From: Phyllostachys edulis
Lineage: Eukaryota; Streptophyta; Magnoliopsida; Poales; Poaceae
Length of the DNA: 64,000 bases
Direction: 5' to 3'
NCBI GenBank assembly: GCA_036346405.1
Contig: CM070554.1
Span: 46,833,058-46,897,057, forward strand
The notes under the pieces are model-generated. The model saw only the letters and a program-made list of their open reading frames with translations. It was not told the origin of the DNA and did no database searches. Shown piece by piece: positions 35,698-48,406 of this stretch; position 1 is the first letter of the stretch, and each line of letters opens with the position of its first letter. Made by a program: the position numbers and the translations under genes.

Positions 35698-38600
35698 CAC
35701 ACTCGGTCGTAGGTGGTATGACTATACTCAGTGTAGACCGTGTTCGGGGTGAATAGTGCTCGTATGAACAATTGAGCAATACAAGCCCGCAACATAGCAT
35801 ATATATTTATACATATCAGGACGTGCGGCCAATTGTTTTACAAAAAAGCCACGAGACAGAAATCTTACAAAAGTCAGAGTACAGAAACAAAGATAAGTGC
35901 GAAAGCAAAACAAGTCATAGTGGATCCATTCACTCTGGCCATAGGCAAGCAACTGGGGGTCCTGGCCTAAGCTTCATCATCTTCACCATCTTCTGGTTCA
36001 GCCTCCGAGTGGTAGTGGTAGTAGTAGGGGTCTTGATCACATGGGTCTGAAAGATTATATTGGACGAGCCTGAGTACACAACTGTACTCGCGAGCCAACA
36101 CACAATGTAGTCGTATAGATGCAGGGCTAGTCAAGGGAAGTTTTAGAGTTTTTATTTGCACAAAGCAAAGTTTGAACTAGATAAGCAGTAGAAAATCATG
36201 AGACTTAGCATTTTTAACAATCTGTTTTCATAAATGAATTTTCATTTGTAAATTACTAGTGGAGGTCCCACCTCCTATACCATTGAGTGGCTCCATCCAC
36301 CCAATGCTCTGCTATCTCAGATTTACCATCGGTCCCCACTGTGCTTTCTCAAATGCCTAGGGTCCCACCCCATCCCTCCTTTTCATCACAAATGGTTCTG
36401 TAAAAATGAAAGCTATATCGAGCAAGTTCTCAGCACTGCTTTTGACCGTGAGCACGGCTATCTAGATAGTTTTCTTACTCTGCAAAGTTCGCACACTTTA
36501 CCCACAAGAGGTAATTGTCTTGATATATATACACACGTTTCCTTAGACATGTGAATCAAGGGGAGATTACCACAAGGCCTTTACAATGCTCAACCTCAAC
36601 GCACTCCATCCGCTACACTAAGGTTTCCACCACCCGGAGCCACGCTCCCAGGAGGCCCCCTCTTGTGTCGTGTGGTTCCCGTGGCTGCGTTCTCCCCCGA
36701 CTGTCCACCCGCATTCCACCCAACGGCGGAGCCACGCCGAGGTGTCAGACCCGGGATTAACACCCTAAATCTTTTGTGTATTTTTGAACTAGTCCCATGA
36801 ACAGTAGCTAGTTCACACAGTAACAGATATGGTAATATCCATAAATCACACAATATTAATAATAATCAACAGAGTTTATTACCAAAAGAGGCTTACAAGC
36901 CAACAATAAAGAACACAACAGAAGACGAAGAAGTAGTGGAGTCCAGCTGATCTGCCACAGGCAATCGACTGGGGTAACGGCCTAGTCATCGAGATCCACA
37001 CCGGTAGGAAAGTCCTTCTCCTCTGAAATTTATTTGCATAAAGCAAGGATGAGCACAACTTCCGTACTCGCAAGTTACACCCAATAACAGAGTTAATGCA
37101 TGTATAGATGTAACAAAGGATGGCTTATAGGGTTATTTGTGCAAAAGCAATATTTGACAATTTAAATACAGTACTAAGTTCAAAAGCTCAAATTTTACAT
37201 TAACTAAAGTTGAGTTTTAGCTGAATTAATAAAGCTAGTGTAGGCACCAACCTAACACTAACATAAACACGGGCACCAACCCGGGGCTTCAACCCATAAT
37301 TTTTCTCATGGATACCCATCCATGTCAAAACTGTTTTACAAAACATTTTGAAAACAAAATCAAAGTCTAACTTTGAGTGGCTTTGCTAAGCATGTCCATG
37401 ACCGTGGACACAGCTATTCGAATAGTTCTTAACACTCTACAGAGGTTCTACAGCTTTACCCACAAGAGATAATCAACTTTCAATGTCCGTCTGACACACT
37501 TCCAAAGGTGTGCGACTAAGTGATTATCACGAGGCCTTTACAATGCATCATCCCACCGTGGTTCCGCCTCGCTAAGGTTTCGCTTCCATTGGGCTAACCA
37601 CCCGCCGGATTCAAGCCCCCTCTTGCGCCATGTGGGAATACATAAAAGTAGGTCATTCTGACACCCACACATCAACATGGCACAACCACGATGGAATTTT
37701 GTAAATTAGTTAGCCAAGTCTGTCCCATACCAGACATGTGGTAGTACGGTGAGGCATAGCAAAATGCGCTCGAAGACTGGTCCTTAACTGACTTGGGCAC
37801 CTCCAAAAACCCTGGGTCTCAATCCTACCCAGATTGAACCCGTGCAAAAACCTACACCCTCCAACCATCCATTTTTGCCCAAGTCCAAACCATCATTTAA
37901 TTTTATTTCATTTTCAAATCATTTGAAAACTCCCATGAAACACCAATGCCAAGGGTACAAATTAAACAATATTTGAATTTTTGACTAAAATTCCCAAATC
38001 AAGTATTTTAGGTCTAAGCATGGCCAAGCGCAATTTTTGTCAAAATGTTCTAGTTCATACTATTGCATAAACTAGATTTTTATCTAAGGTGTCAAGGTAG
38101 GTTTATTTCAATGTCAAAATTGGCAATACAAAGGAATTAGGCATAACTATAATTTAAAACAGGAATTTAAATTAACTTGAGTATAAATAAGCATGCAATA
38201 ATTTAAAATAGAATTTAAATAATGGGATCAAATATGATTAAAGATGTAACTTGCCTTGCTCAATTAGTTGCTCTCAAACGGCGTTGAAATCTGACTCTCC
38301 GAAATCGTCGAAATCTATACGCGAAATAAGCCAAATTCAAACAAAATTCAAATGAAGATTCAAATGAACTCAAAATTAAATAATTTTAGTTTAGTTAGCT
38401 AGATCTTGAATTTATATGAATTTAGAAATTTGAATCGACAAAATCGGAGTTCGTATGAAGGAGAACGAACCCCGGGAAGTTTACAAATCACATGAAATGA
38501 AGTAATTAGGGTTTTTCAGAATTTGGAATTATTTTTGTGAACAAAAATCAGATTTGCCTTAACACGTGGGCCTTGCCATGTCAGCGCCATGCGTGCACTA

Positions 38601-39612
38601 GGGCAAAGGTGGTGCCTACTGTAGGACCGGAAAGGCGACTAGAGAGGGGGTGAATAGACGCTTTCTCTATTTTTCCATTTGATCAAACTCAACACTACTT
38701 TCACTCCGATAGCTATAAAAGCTATAAAGATCTGTATACAGGCACAGCGGGTGACCAGTGTTGAATCTGATCAAACCCCGAGGCACAAGACTGAAAACAC
38801 CTTACAACTGCATGCACAAAATCCAAAGCATCCTCTCACGGCAGACCACAAGCAAAACAGCAGGTGTGGCCCAGAATCAATCCATTCACACACTGAGGTA
38901 GGAACCGGCGAACAACTAGAGTCAAACGAGAACCGAAACAGGCCGCTGCCAGGACATCCGAGTTTTGCGGTCGCTACAGGTGCCCCAGTTTCTTGCGGGC
39001 GCAGCGTTGCACACACACCAAGTCAAGCAACAAACCGCACAGACGCATCAATTAACAGACAAAGTAGCAATAAAAACTAAAACACCAACTTGATGGATCT
39101 TGAGATCAACACCTCAATTCTGCACTACAAGCCGACTCCAAGCACACACACAGCATCGAGCCACAACACCGAAAGTACATTCAAAACAATATAATAATCA
39201 CCAACTCGCTGGCTAACCAAAGCTTCATCCGCAACAATCAAAACAGCCGAATAAAGAAAGGACTTAAATAGCAAACAGGAATTCACACTACTAGACAATC
39301 TCTAGAACCAACAAGCTATAAAATAATCAAAGGTGGCATCCAAATAACTAAGATTTTGCTACAGCAAAACAAATAGATGCAATTTGCTTACACGCAACAA
39401 GCAAAAACGGCAAGACGGTAAACCCTACAGCCGCGACTCAGAACTCTGATGATTTTCCGCCCAGAATCCGGTTTCTATGAGCACATCGGCTGCCGCCATG
39501 AATTCCAGATTTTATGGGCTAACAAGGCACTGCTGGTCTTTTTCACGCCTGGGAACCGGCAGCCACTCCTAGCTGCTTTCCTACAGGGTCACAGAGGCCG
39601 CAGCCATGCTGC

Positions 39613-41886
39613 TGTAATATCCCGTTTGCCGTTAATGGATGCAATAAAAATTAGAGAGGGAATTAAGAGAATTAAAAGAGAAAATTCAGAAATTATGGGA
39701 GGAATAAGCCACGCAGCCCATAGTCAAGTGGGGGAAAAACAGGCATAGTGGCCCATGGCCTAGACCACCAACTAAAGAAGAAGGGGGAACCCTAGGGCAG
39801 CTACAGTGCCAATGCTACAGTACCACCGTTGTCACTGTAGCACGGCTACTGTAGCACACCCCTCTCCATGGTGGTGCCCCCTCTCCTCCGGTGCCTCTCT
39901 ATTGTGGTGGCCGGCCAAAAAGAAGAAGAAGGAAGGGAAGAAGAGAGAAGGGAGGGGAAGTGAGATCACGCGGTGTTCTTCATGATCTACAGCAATTCTT
40001 CAAGGGTAGCGAAGATCCTCCCTCGTTGTATGTTTCGAATTTAAGGCGTATTTGAATTCGTTAGTAGATCGGTTGTTTAGATCCCAATTTGTCCAGAATT
40101 TTGAACGGTGGTTTTCGTGTCCCTAGAAGCAGATTCTAAGGATCCCATCTCTTAGAGATAGTTGGGTTATGTCCTTAGCTTTCCATGGCCGCCAAAAACG
40201 CCCAAATCCGATTAACGGTCAGCGAGATATGATTTATTTAGTGTCGCTGTCCTGCTAATCTGTCAGCATTCTGACAGTTTGTAGAAAACTGGGTTAAGAG
40301 ATTAGTTAAAGGGAAAATTAGAGAATCTCAATATAATAAAAGTTGTATATTATTATCTCAGATTTCCATAAAGCTCAAGAACGTGAGATTTGGTCATTCG
40401 TACTGAAGGTTATGGTAGTTTTAGTTTACTATCCAGAGAACCCGACGTGAATTCGATATTTTATTATTTGGCCTGGTAGGGATATTAGATGGCCGATTCA
40501 GGATGGCTCACCAACTAGACTTAGTTAGATAATTTAATTACCTTTCCATTAAGTCTAAGAACACCTTATTTGGACCCATGTAGTGAAAGTTACGAATTTT
40601 AAAAGTTGACTGTCCACTGAGGGGACAGATCGACGTTTAGGAATTGGGGTTGGGATCGAGTTAGACGCGTTTGCGAGTTCATGGTTGCTGTTTATAGTTT
40701 ATTTTTGGTCCGCTACTGTCGTCTTAGCGCATGCTATAATTATTATTCAGGTGGTGGACTAGTCCTGTGGGCAGCACCTTCGCATGTCCTCGTTCCTCGC
40801 GGTTATGGCAAGTATAATGATGGTTATAATAGATATTGTTGAATGGCAATGTTTGATATATATTATGAGTATTTGTGTGTTCATGATTGTGAAGATGGCA
40901 TAATCGGTAATGTTCATGGTTGCTAGAGATATGAGTTATGTGTTAATCGTGGATGTTTGAAAGTTGTGAAATCTATGTTATGAGCTTTTGTAGTATGAAT
41001 AGGATATTCATATGCAATGTTGTTGCGGATGCATGTTGTATTAATTTGAGAATTCATACATATGCATCATGTTGGCTTATTGAAGTCTTGGTCATGTGAT
41101 GACCAAGCAACTCTTAAGGTCCCCGTCATGTTGATGACAGGCTAAAGGTCCCTATGCTTGTAAAGCATGGGCTTTGGTCCCCATACTTGCGGAGTATGGG
41201 CAATGGTCCCCGTGCCAGATGGCACAGGCATGGGTGTGCATCGACGGATGCACACTTTGCATTACCGGTAAAATGCAAAAGGGAAAGAGAAGGAAAAAGA
41301 TCATTTTTGAGCATATTGCATAGCATGTGTGTGTAAGGTGATTGATATGTGGTTTTGTGAAGTATAGTTGATGAGTTACATGCTTGTATGCTGTTGATGC
41401 CATTTATTATATTTGCTGAGTCTTTGGACTCACCTCTTGTTATTTGTTGTATTTTAGGTACCTTTACAAGATCAAGATGCATGGGGAAAGGAATGATTAG
41501 ACTTCTTGCACTTTTGCACGAATTACCCACCATGGAATGAAAGAAAAATTAACTAGGAGATGAATGAACTGCTTAAAGTACTCATATTGATTATTGCTTG
41601 CTTGGAGTAATCTGTAATAATTGAATAGACGTTTTAGATGCTCATGATCTATTTCTAGATGTTTAGTTGCTATGGATGTCATAGTAATGAACAATCGATT
41701 TTGATTACGCCTTGATCATATTGCAATTTGGATTATCTTTATATGTTATAATTATCTTGGAACCTCCCAGATAGGTAACTATACAAAGGAGGTTCTGCCG
41801 AAATTTTGTAAGATGTTTTAGTTTAATTACGGTTAATTTATTTAATTTAGTAGCATTCTAGGCTTTTGTTTGGCTGGGGTGTTACA
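39613..41886 (+). mobile_element. Chromovirus solo LTR S3
   Basis: 2274 bp beginning TGTAATATCCC and ending GGGGTGTTACA, with target-site duplication GCTGC at 39608-39612 and 41887-41891. The empty site can be seen in the other Copia LTR near 51220. It belongs to the same family as LTR1 and LTR2. It carries a stem-loop array at 41087-41278 and paired CTACAGT/ACTGTAG words near 39800-39855. The frames inside are not genes. Confidence 0.93.
41087..41278 (+). repeat. Stem-loop array in S3
   Basis: This is the counterpart of the LTR2 array. It contains CTTGGTCAT/ATGACCAAG (41087-41107), then stems around GTCAT, ATGCTT (one G-T pair) and CATACT. GTGCC/GGCAC follows, then GTGTGCATC/GATGCACAC (about 41233-41254) and TTGCATT/AATGCAA at the end. 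It has one fewer unit than LTR2. Confidence 0.85.
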
Positions 41887-43010
41887 GCTGCTTACAGGGC
41901 ACCACCATGGCAGCAAGAACAAGGCAATAAAAAAAATCCCAAACCAGAACTACTTGCAATTAAAAAAAAACATCGATGGGACAAGCACTAGTTGAGGATT
42001 CCTGTTTTCTTTACGGGAGACCACTACAGGCGCGCCACCCTAGAGCTCTATCACTCCACTCAACAGACCGCCCGAGGAATCTAATTTTTTCCCGTGACGC
42101 CGCCGCCAAGGATCTTCTTCATGGGGAGTAGGCCGCCGCCAACTTCTCTCTATAGAACAATCACACAAGACGGCTTTTTTTAGGCAAAGAACCTAAATGA
42201 CCCATCTACAGTTCTTTTTATAGGGCAGCCTCAAACCCTAAAAAAAACTTTCTAGATGATTTACCCTAATGGGCTCTCTTAAGGCCCAACAATTACAGAA
42301 CACATACGCACGCAATTTAAAACATCGTCTCCAATTCTCTTGACCTAATCCACTTCATGACGCGCCGTCTTGCGCCGCGGGTTGGCATTAGGTCACCAAA
42401 GTGATATTTGGTAAAATTACCAAAATACCCCTTCTCGATCTTTTCCGAAGACCAAGTCCAATCCAGTTGAAGCAATCGCCTGCTTCGCCACGTGTAGGTT
42501 GATCCAGCGGCTCTCATCGTGTCGGCAAGTCTCTCCCATCCGGTTCCCACCGGACCACCTTGGCACTTGCACCGACCCCCTCACCGCTTGATCAACCAGT
42601 CGCACCGAACTGCCCGTTCGGTCATTCTTGTCCATTCTGCGCCACGCTTGAGTCACTTGACCTCACCCGGCATCCATGATCGTTCTGGACCTCAGCTCTC
42701 CAAGCTTAGTCCCGATCCTCCTCGCCGTTGACCGTCGTTGACCTACAAGCCACCTGCACAGCAATAGACAAGCAAACACGAATCCGGGAACAAGTTCTTC
42801 ACAACTTGACCCACGTTAGTGAAAACATGCAATATGCAACACATATGCATTATAGTCTATGAACTCAATCTATTCCAAAGCTAAAATTCCAAAATGACTA
42901 AAAATCAGCCTTTTAACTTTGCCGAAAACGCGTGAAACTTCAAACCAAAAGCCACATTGCCAATTGTTTAATCATCCTAAGATCATGGGCATATCCCCAT
43001 GATATCCACA

Positions 43011-43024
43011 ATCTCCCCCCTTGA
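43011..43024 (-). other. Copia polypurine tract
   Basis: On the minus strand the sequence reads TCAAGGGGGGAGAT directly before the 3' LTR, the usual primer position for plus-strand DNA synthesis. Confidence 0.8.
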
Positions 43025-44277
43025 TGAACACATTGGCAATTTCTCAGAAAATGTAGTTTTGGGGTTTGAAAAGTAAAATACTTGTAGTTTTCGTGCAAAG
43101 GCACAACTTGGTCCAAATGCAAGAAAAAGCAAAGGAAATGACCAAGCTGGCTTCAGAATAGCATAAGCAAGTGAGATAAAGCAAAAGAAAGCACAAAAGT
43201 TTCAATTTCCAAAGAATCGACAAAATCTCACTTAAGGTCCATATGAAAGAAACAACATTTTTGACCAATCTTTCTCCCCCTTTGACAATGGATTCATCAA
43301 GGTGCATGGAAGAAGATAGAGCATGAATGTAATGAAATGGCTGCAATTTTGTAATTTTTCATTTTTTTCATTTTTTTTGTTTTGTTTTTAACTTGAGTAA
43401 AAGGAGCCATGAAGATTATCCATGAAGACTGTACAAGTATTACACCAAGCCATATTATGTGAAGAAGCTATATTCAATCATGGCAAAACATGTACAGCAA
43501 AGCTAAGGCCAAAATAGCAATAATCTAAGATTAAATGAATCGACAACATGACAAGGTGCTCAAGATCATAGTTTAACTAAAGGTATCCAAAAATGAGTCA
43601 GGTCAAGTTTGAGCATTCAGATTTGAAACAATTTGATCAAGCATTTAGAATTTAGCACATTGAGCACTTTGCTAAAAATGATTGGTTTTATCTTAGTAAA
43701 GCAAGTCCTAGACTAGGAGCCATCCACAACTGCCTTCTAAGCTTCAACCAATTGCCAATTTGTTTTCTTAGCATTGTGCTAGATCTCAAGCCTCACTACG
43801 ACCATCCCAAGCAACAAAAGCTTAAGAGAATAGTCTGGGTCATCCAAAACTCCCTCTGAGTTCATGCCTAGTGCAATGGCAAGCCGTCTCATGAGAAAGA
43901 ATTGGTGAGATCAGTTTTTTCGCATAGAAAAAGCTCATTTTTCATTTCCTTGACTTAAGAATTAGCATAGCTCAAATTAAAACTCAAAAGAAGTTCAAGA
44001 CTTAATTAAGCCTATATGACATGGCATGAATCATGAGAAGATCACTATAGTAAAACTAGTCACAAGATCCAACAAGTCATGATATGATTCAGTTTGCTCA
44101 CAGATAATAAAGCTAGCATGGCAAAAGCTAAGCTATACATAAAAAGCCATAAAAGAAGTCTAGCAAACTAGCACAAAACATGGCAGGGTATAAAGCATGA
44201 ATTCAAGTCATACAAGGATAATAATCAAAGCTCCACAAGTTTATGTTACAATGCAAGTTGCTGAATTTTAAAATGCA
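43025..44277 (-). other. Copia 3' non-coding region
   Basis: AT-rich sequence between the end of pol and the polypurine tract. I see no gene in it. Confidence 0.6.
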
Positions 44278-45930
44278 TTATGGTACAATGAATGCAAAAA
44301 GAGCAAACTCCCCCTCAAAACAGGCCAAGAGGACTAACAACCCCCAACTCTCCCCGCAAAGAAGCAAAACGAGAAGAATCAAGAGCCTTAGTGAAGATAT
44401 CCGCAACTCGCCGCTCGACTCAACAAAGTGAAGCACAACATCACCCTTCTCTACATGGTCTCTAAGGAAATGATATCTAACATCAATGTGCTTAGTTCTA
44501 GAATGTTGCACTGGGTTTTTAGCAATATAATGGCGCTAGTGTTATCACAGAAAAGAGGAACACTACCCAAAGACAACCCATAGTCCCGCAGAGTAGACAA
44601 GATACAGAGAACCTGAGAGCAACTACTGGCTGCAGCTACATACTCGGCCTCAGCAGTGGACTGTGCAATAGAAGACTGTTTCCTAGATGACCAAGAGATA
44701 AGAGATGTGCCTAAGAAATGACAAGTGCCAGAAGTTCTCTTCCTATCCACTCTGCACCCCGCAAAATCAGCATTAGAAAAAGCGGGAATGGAGAGAGCAG
44801 AAGAAGAAGAATACCAAAGTCCAAAGTCAAGAGTGTCTCAAGGTACTGAATATGCGACGACCGCTTGACGATGAGAAGCTCGAGGAAGCTCGAATCGAGC
44901 GCATGCACACACAAAGAAATCAGATGTCCAAATCGACGCCGTATTTGGAGATAGAGGAGGAGCCGATCATGTCATGCGGTATTCTTCCGTCCACGGGCTC
45001 TCCATCCTCATTAGGGTCCAAAGACGGTGGTCGTGGCAATGGGAGTATACATTGGCCTCATCGCTTCCCATGTCGGTTACCAAGAAGGTCCTTTGTATAC
45101 TTACTTTGACGAATGAAGGTACCTTCTTTCGCTTGCTTGACTTGAAGACCAAGGAAGAAGGTCAATTAGCCCATCATGCTCATCTCGAACTCCCCGCTCA
45201 TAGAATCAAAATCTGACACCAAAGCATGAGAGGAACCACCAAATATAATGTCATCCACATAAATCAACCATCAAAAAGTCATTGCCATGCTTGAGAGTGA
45301 ACAAAGTTTTATCAACCATTCCCATTTTAAAATCATTTTTGAGCAAGAAACTCTTAAGCCTATCATACCAAGCTCTAGGGGCTTGCTTCAATCCATACAA
45401 GGCTTTGGAGAGTTTAAAACATGGTTTGGGAACTTAGGATTTTCAAAACCGGTGGTTGCTTGACATAGACCTCTTCTTCTATGAAGCCATTCGAAAAGCA
45501 CTTTTGACATCCATTTGAAATAGCTTGAAGCCCTTGGATGCCGCAAATGCTAGCAAAATGCTAATGGCTTCCAATCTAGCTACTGAGAGCAAAGGTCTCC
45601 TCAAAGTCTAAGCCCTCTACCTGGGAATACCCTTGTGCTACAAGTCTAGCCTTATTGCTAACTACCAACCCATCTTCACTTTGCTTATTTTTGAAAACCC
45701 ATTTTGTTCCAATTACATTATGATTAGGTGGAGGTTCAACTAAGGTCCAAACTTTGTTTCTTTCAAAATTTTCAAGTTCTTCATGCATAGCATTGACCCA
45801 AGAGGCATCAGAAAGAGCATGGGTGACATCTCGGGGTTCAAAAGAAGCAACAAAAGCAGAATGTGCATGGGAATCAGGAGAAATGAACCTGGAGCGAGTG
45901 ACTCGCTCATGAAGATCCCCAATCATCTGC
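44278..45930 (-). pseudogene. pol: Copia reverse transcriptase and RNase H remnants
   Basis: The reverse transcriptase (RVT_2 type) begins near 45860 with DASWVNAMHEELENFERNKVW and is open to about 45576. The remainder is broken by shifts. The catalytic YVDD is readable at 45250-45261, followed by IIFGGSS. RNase H appears at about 44750-44580 (SWSSRKQSSIAQSTAEAEY) and its last part at about 44511-44410 in another frame (TKHIDVRYHFLRDHV). Regions 45100-45240 and 44780-44900 are too disrupted to read. The product would copy the RNA into DNA. This copy is dead. Confidence 0.88.
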
Positions 45931-46053
45931 TCAGGTGGATGCTATCGCTGAATGCGAAGAGGAGCTCCTGGTGCTGAAGTGGCCTCTACCTCATGGGCTA
46001 TGGAGGTAGGAGAAGAGCCACTCTGATCGTCGGTGAAGGTAGGATGAGGTCGC

Positions 46054-47066
46054 TCATCCAAGTCGTGTAGTAGAAGCAGGCTCTCCAACCAAGTCAGAAG
46101 GGACTTGAGGATGGATTGGGTCCTCATCCTCAGAGTCATCATCGACAAAGATGCTCTCAGAAACCTGTGTACCTGCATCATCGGGTCTAGTACCAGGACT
46201 AGCCTCATCAAAAGTGACTTCGCAAGTCTCAATAACTTTGTTAGTGTCAAAATTAAATACACGATAGCCACGAGAATGAGCAGGATATCCAAGAAATATG
46301 CCATCAGAACATCTAGATTCAAATTTATCAAGGTTGCCATGTTTAAGAATGAAGCATTTGCAACCAAAAATCTTGAAATGAGAAACTTTGGGCTTATCAC
46401 CAAATCTGAGCTCATAAGAAGTCTTACCAATCACAGATCTCAAGAAAACCCTATTGAAATATAACAAGCAAGAGAGATCGCCTCATTTCAAAACCTCCTA
46501 GGTGTGGAATGCTCATCTAGTATGGTCCTGGCCATCTCTACAAGGGTCCTGTTCTTCCTCTGTACCACTCCATTCTGCTGGGGAACTCTAGGAGAAGAAA
46601 ACTGGTGCTCAAGCCCCCTATCAGAACAAAAAGTGGCAAAGGAAGAATTCTTGAATTCTGTCCCATTGTCACTCCTAATGGCTCTCAACACTCCAGAAGC
46701 TCAACAAGCAAGTCTAAGGACCAACTCTCTAAAGAAGCCAAATGCCTCGTCCTTAGAAACCAGAAAATAAACCCATGAATACCTGGAGTAATCATCCACA
46801 ATCACAAGCACATACCATTTCCCACCGGCTGACTGAACTCTAGAAGGACCAACAATATCTAAGTGCAGGAGCTGACCAGGTCCATCTGTCATCACTACAG
46901 TAAGAGGTGGATGAGAAGTATAAACCATTTTACCATGTCTACAAGGTGTGCATACAAGGTCTCTAACAGCCTTCAGCCTAGACAAACCTCTAATCAAATC
47001 CCTGCTACTGACTCTAGTCAAGTGGTCGAAACCTATGTGACCAAGCCTACGATGCCACAACACTAG
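46054..47066 (-). pseudogene. pol: Copia integrase, catalytic Glu replaced by Gln
   Basis: The N-terminal zinc region HRRLGH...CTPC is at about 47055-46935. The first catalytic Asp is in LHLDIVGP (about 46855) and the second in RSDNGTEF (about 46675). The third position reads GVVQRKNRTL near 46565, with a CAG codon where the family has Glu. The C-terminal part contains GKTSYELRFGDKPKVSHFKIFG (about 46425-46360) and a long acidic tail. Frames change near 46700 and 46480. With Gln in place of Glu the enzyme would lack strand-transfer activity even without the frame breaks. Confidence 0.88.
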
Positions 47067-47097
47067 ATCATGGGAGTCGGTTACAAGACACCTAGGG

Positions 47098-47480
47098 CTA
47101 GAAGGTAAGAGATGTCAAATCAAGACAAAAGATGCTCTCAAACCTAGAGATCTCAAAGACAAGCTCACCAGAGGAATCTATAACTCTGCACTCACCACTC
47201 TTAAATCTCACCTCTAGACCCTCATCAAGCAGCTGAGAAACAGAAAGCAGATTATACCTCACCTTACTTACCAAAGCGACGCCCTTGAGCATGAACTTAT
47301 TGTTGACACGACTGTGCCCTTGGTCATCACGGTCCCCAAAGAGAAGCATCCCCAAATGTGATCAATTCATTGCGGATGCATGTGTGAGGGAGGAGAACCA
47401 TCTAGAATCTCCAAATATGTGTCGAGAACATCCGAGTCAACAAGCCATATGTCCTCCTTCCTCGCATCGCATTTAACCTA
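47098..47480 (-). pseudogene. pol: Copia protease and downstream linker, frameshifted
   Basis: The aspartic protease start WLVDS is readable at about 47445. One frame break within the motif disrupts what follows. The downstream part is open (VSKVRYNLLSVSQLLDEGLEVRF, near 47270), the usual linker between protease and integrase. The protease would process Gag-Pol. Confidence 0.75.
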
Positions 47481-48406
47481 CAAAGCACGAACAGAAACAT
47501 CTGTGCCTCAAGATCAAGTTAGTGATAAAAGACTTGGGAATCCAGTATTGAGTCACACGATGCTTGGACAAAGCAGAAGAAGCAGCAGTAAAATGGTTAG
47601 GAGCAAAATCATAAGAATACACACGAGAACCACCTAGACCTCTCCGAATCGACCTACCAAAAGGTCGGTACTCCCCCTATCTAGATGCTACCCGTGGTCT
47701 CTCCTCACGATGTCCTAACCCAAAGCGCTGCCTAGCTCCACCAAAGAAGTCAAAGAAGTCCTCTACGAACCTAGGCCTATGTCTAGCAGGAAAAACAGGC
47801 TGTCTAGCTCTAGAGACTACAGCAGGTGAAGAAACTCCTCTAATGGTTCTCAAGGTACGCATCCTCTCCTTCCTCTCAATCTTGGCTCTACGGAAGCAGA
47901 ACTCAACAATGTGGCCATTCTTCTTGCAGAAGGTGCAATGGTACTTGACCTTTTGAGAGGTCTGACCTGATGAAGTAGAAGCACCTATCTTGCTAGAAAT
48001 GGTTTGGGCAAAACCAGCAGATTTAAAGACTATCTTGGATGGCTTAGGTGGTTCTACCTCAAACAGGCCACTCTCAACAGCTCTAACAACCTTAGGTGGA
48101 TGGTTCTTGGTATGCTCTAGGGAATCAAATCCTAGGCCTCTATTATTCACACTCACCTTAGACTTGTCAAGAATCATGTTGAGGTTCTTCTTCCCACCAA
48201 TAAATCTCTCAAGAGTCTCTTTAAGGTAGTCATTTTGTTTGGCTAGTTCATAACAAGAAGCACACTTATTTGACTTGCTAGCCCTATCGATTTTTCCTTA
48301 TAGTGAGCTACCTCACTTTCAAAGCCTCACAAGACACACAATAGTTATCTCTAATCCTATCCAACCGCTTCTTTGAACTTAACTCTAAATGCTTCTTGTA
48401 TCTTAT
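47481..48406 (-). pseudogene. gag: Copia gag, distal part with second zinc knuckle
   Basis: The open stretch 48177-47677 contains a C-x2-C-x4-H-x4-C knuckle (CTFCKKNGHIVEFC) near 47937, preceded by the SSGQTSQKVKYH segment and followed by an Arg-rich tail. Two zinc knuckles per Gag are seen in some SIRE-type elements. It connects to the proximal part through a frame-broken stretch at about 48180-48406. Confidence 0.75.

Larger units (their letters stand above)
38620..43010 (-). repeat. Copia 3' LTR, split by solo LTR S3
   Basis: Homologous along its length to 50236-52339, except for the S3 insertion at 39613-41886 plus its 5-bp duplication. Without that it is about 2112 bp. A minus-strand TATA box (CTATAAAAA) lies at 42215-42223, matching 51546-51554 in the other LTR. 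Confidence 0.93.

Noticed and set aside
35480..35800. Minus-strand repetitive protein (RTSSEPLQDHSSGPP)
   Set aside because: It is an artefact of the 35-bp minisatellite, whose frame rotates between units.
44243..44431. Small basic plus-strand frame
   Set aside because: It is the reverse of the Copia RNase H end, which has clear family motifs on the minus strand.
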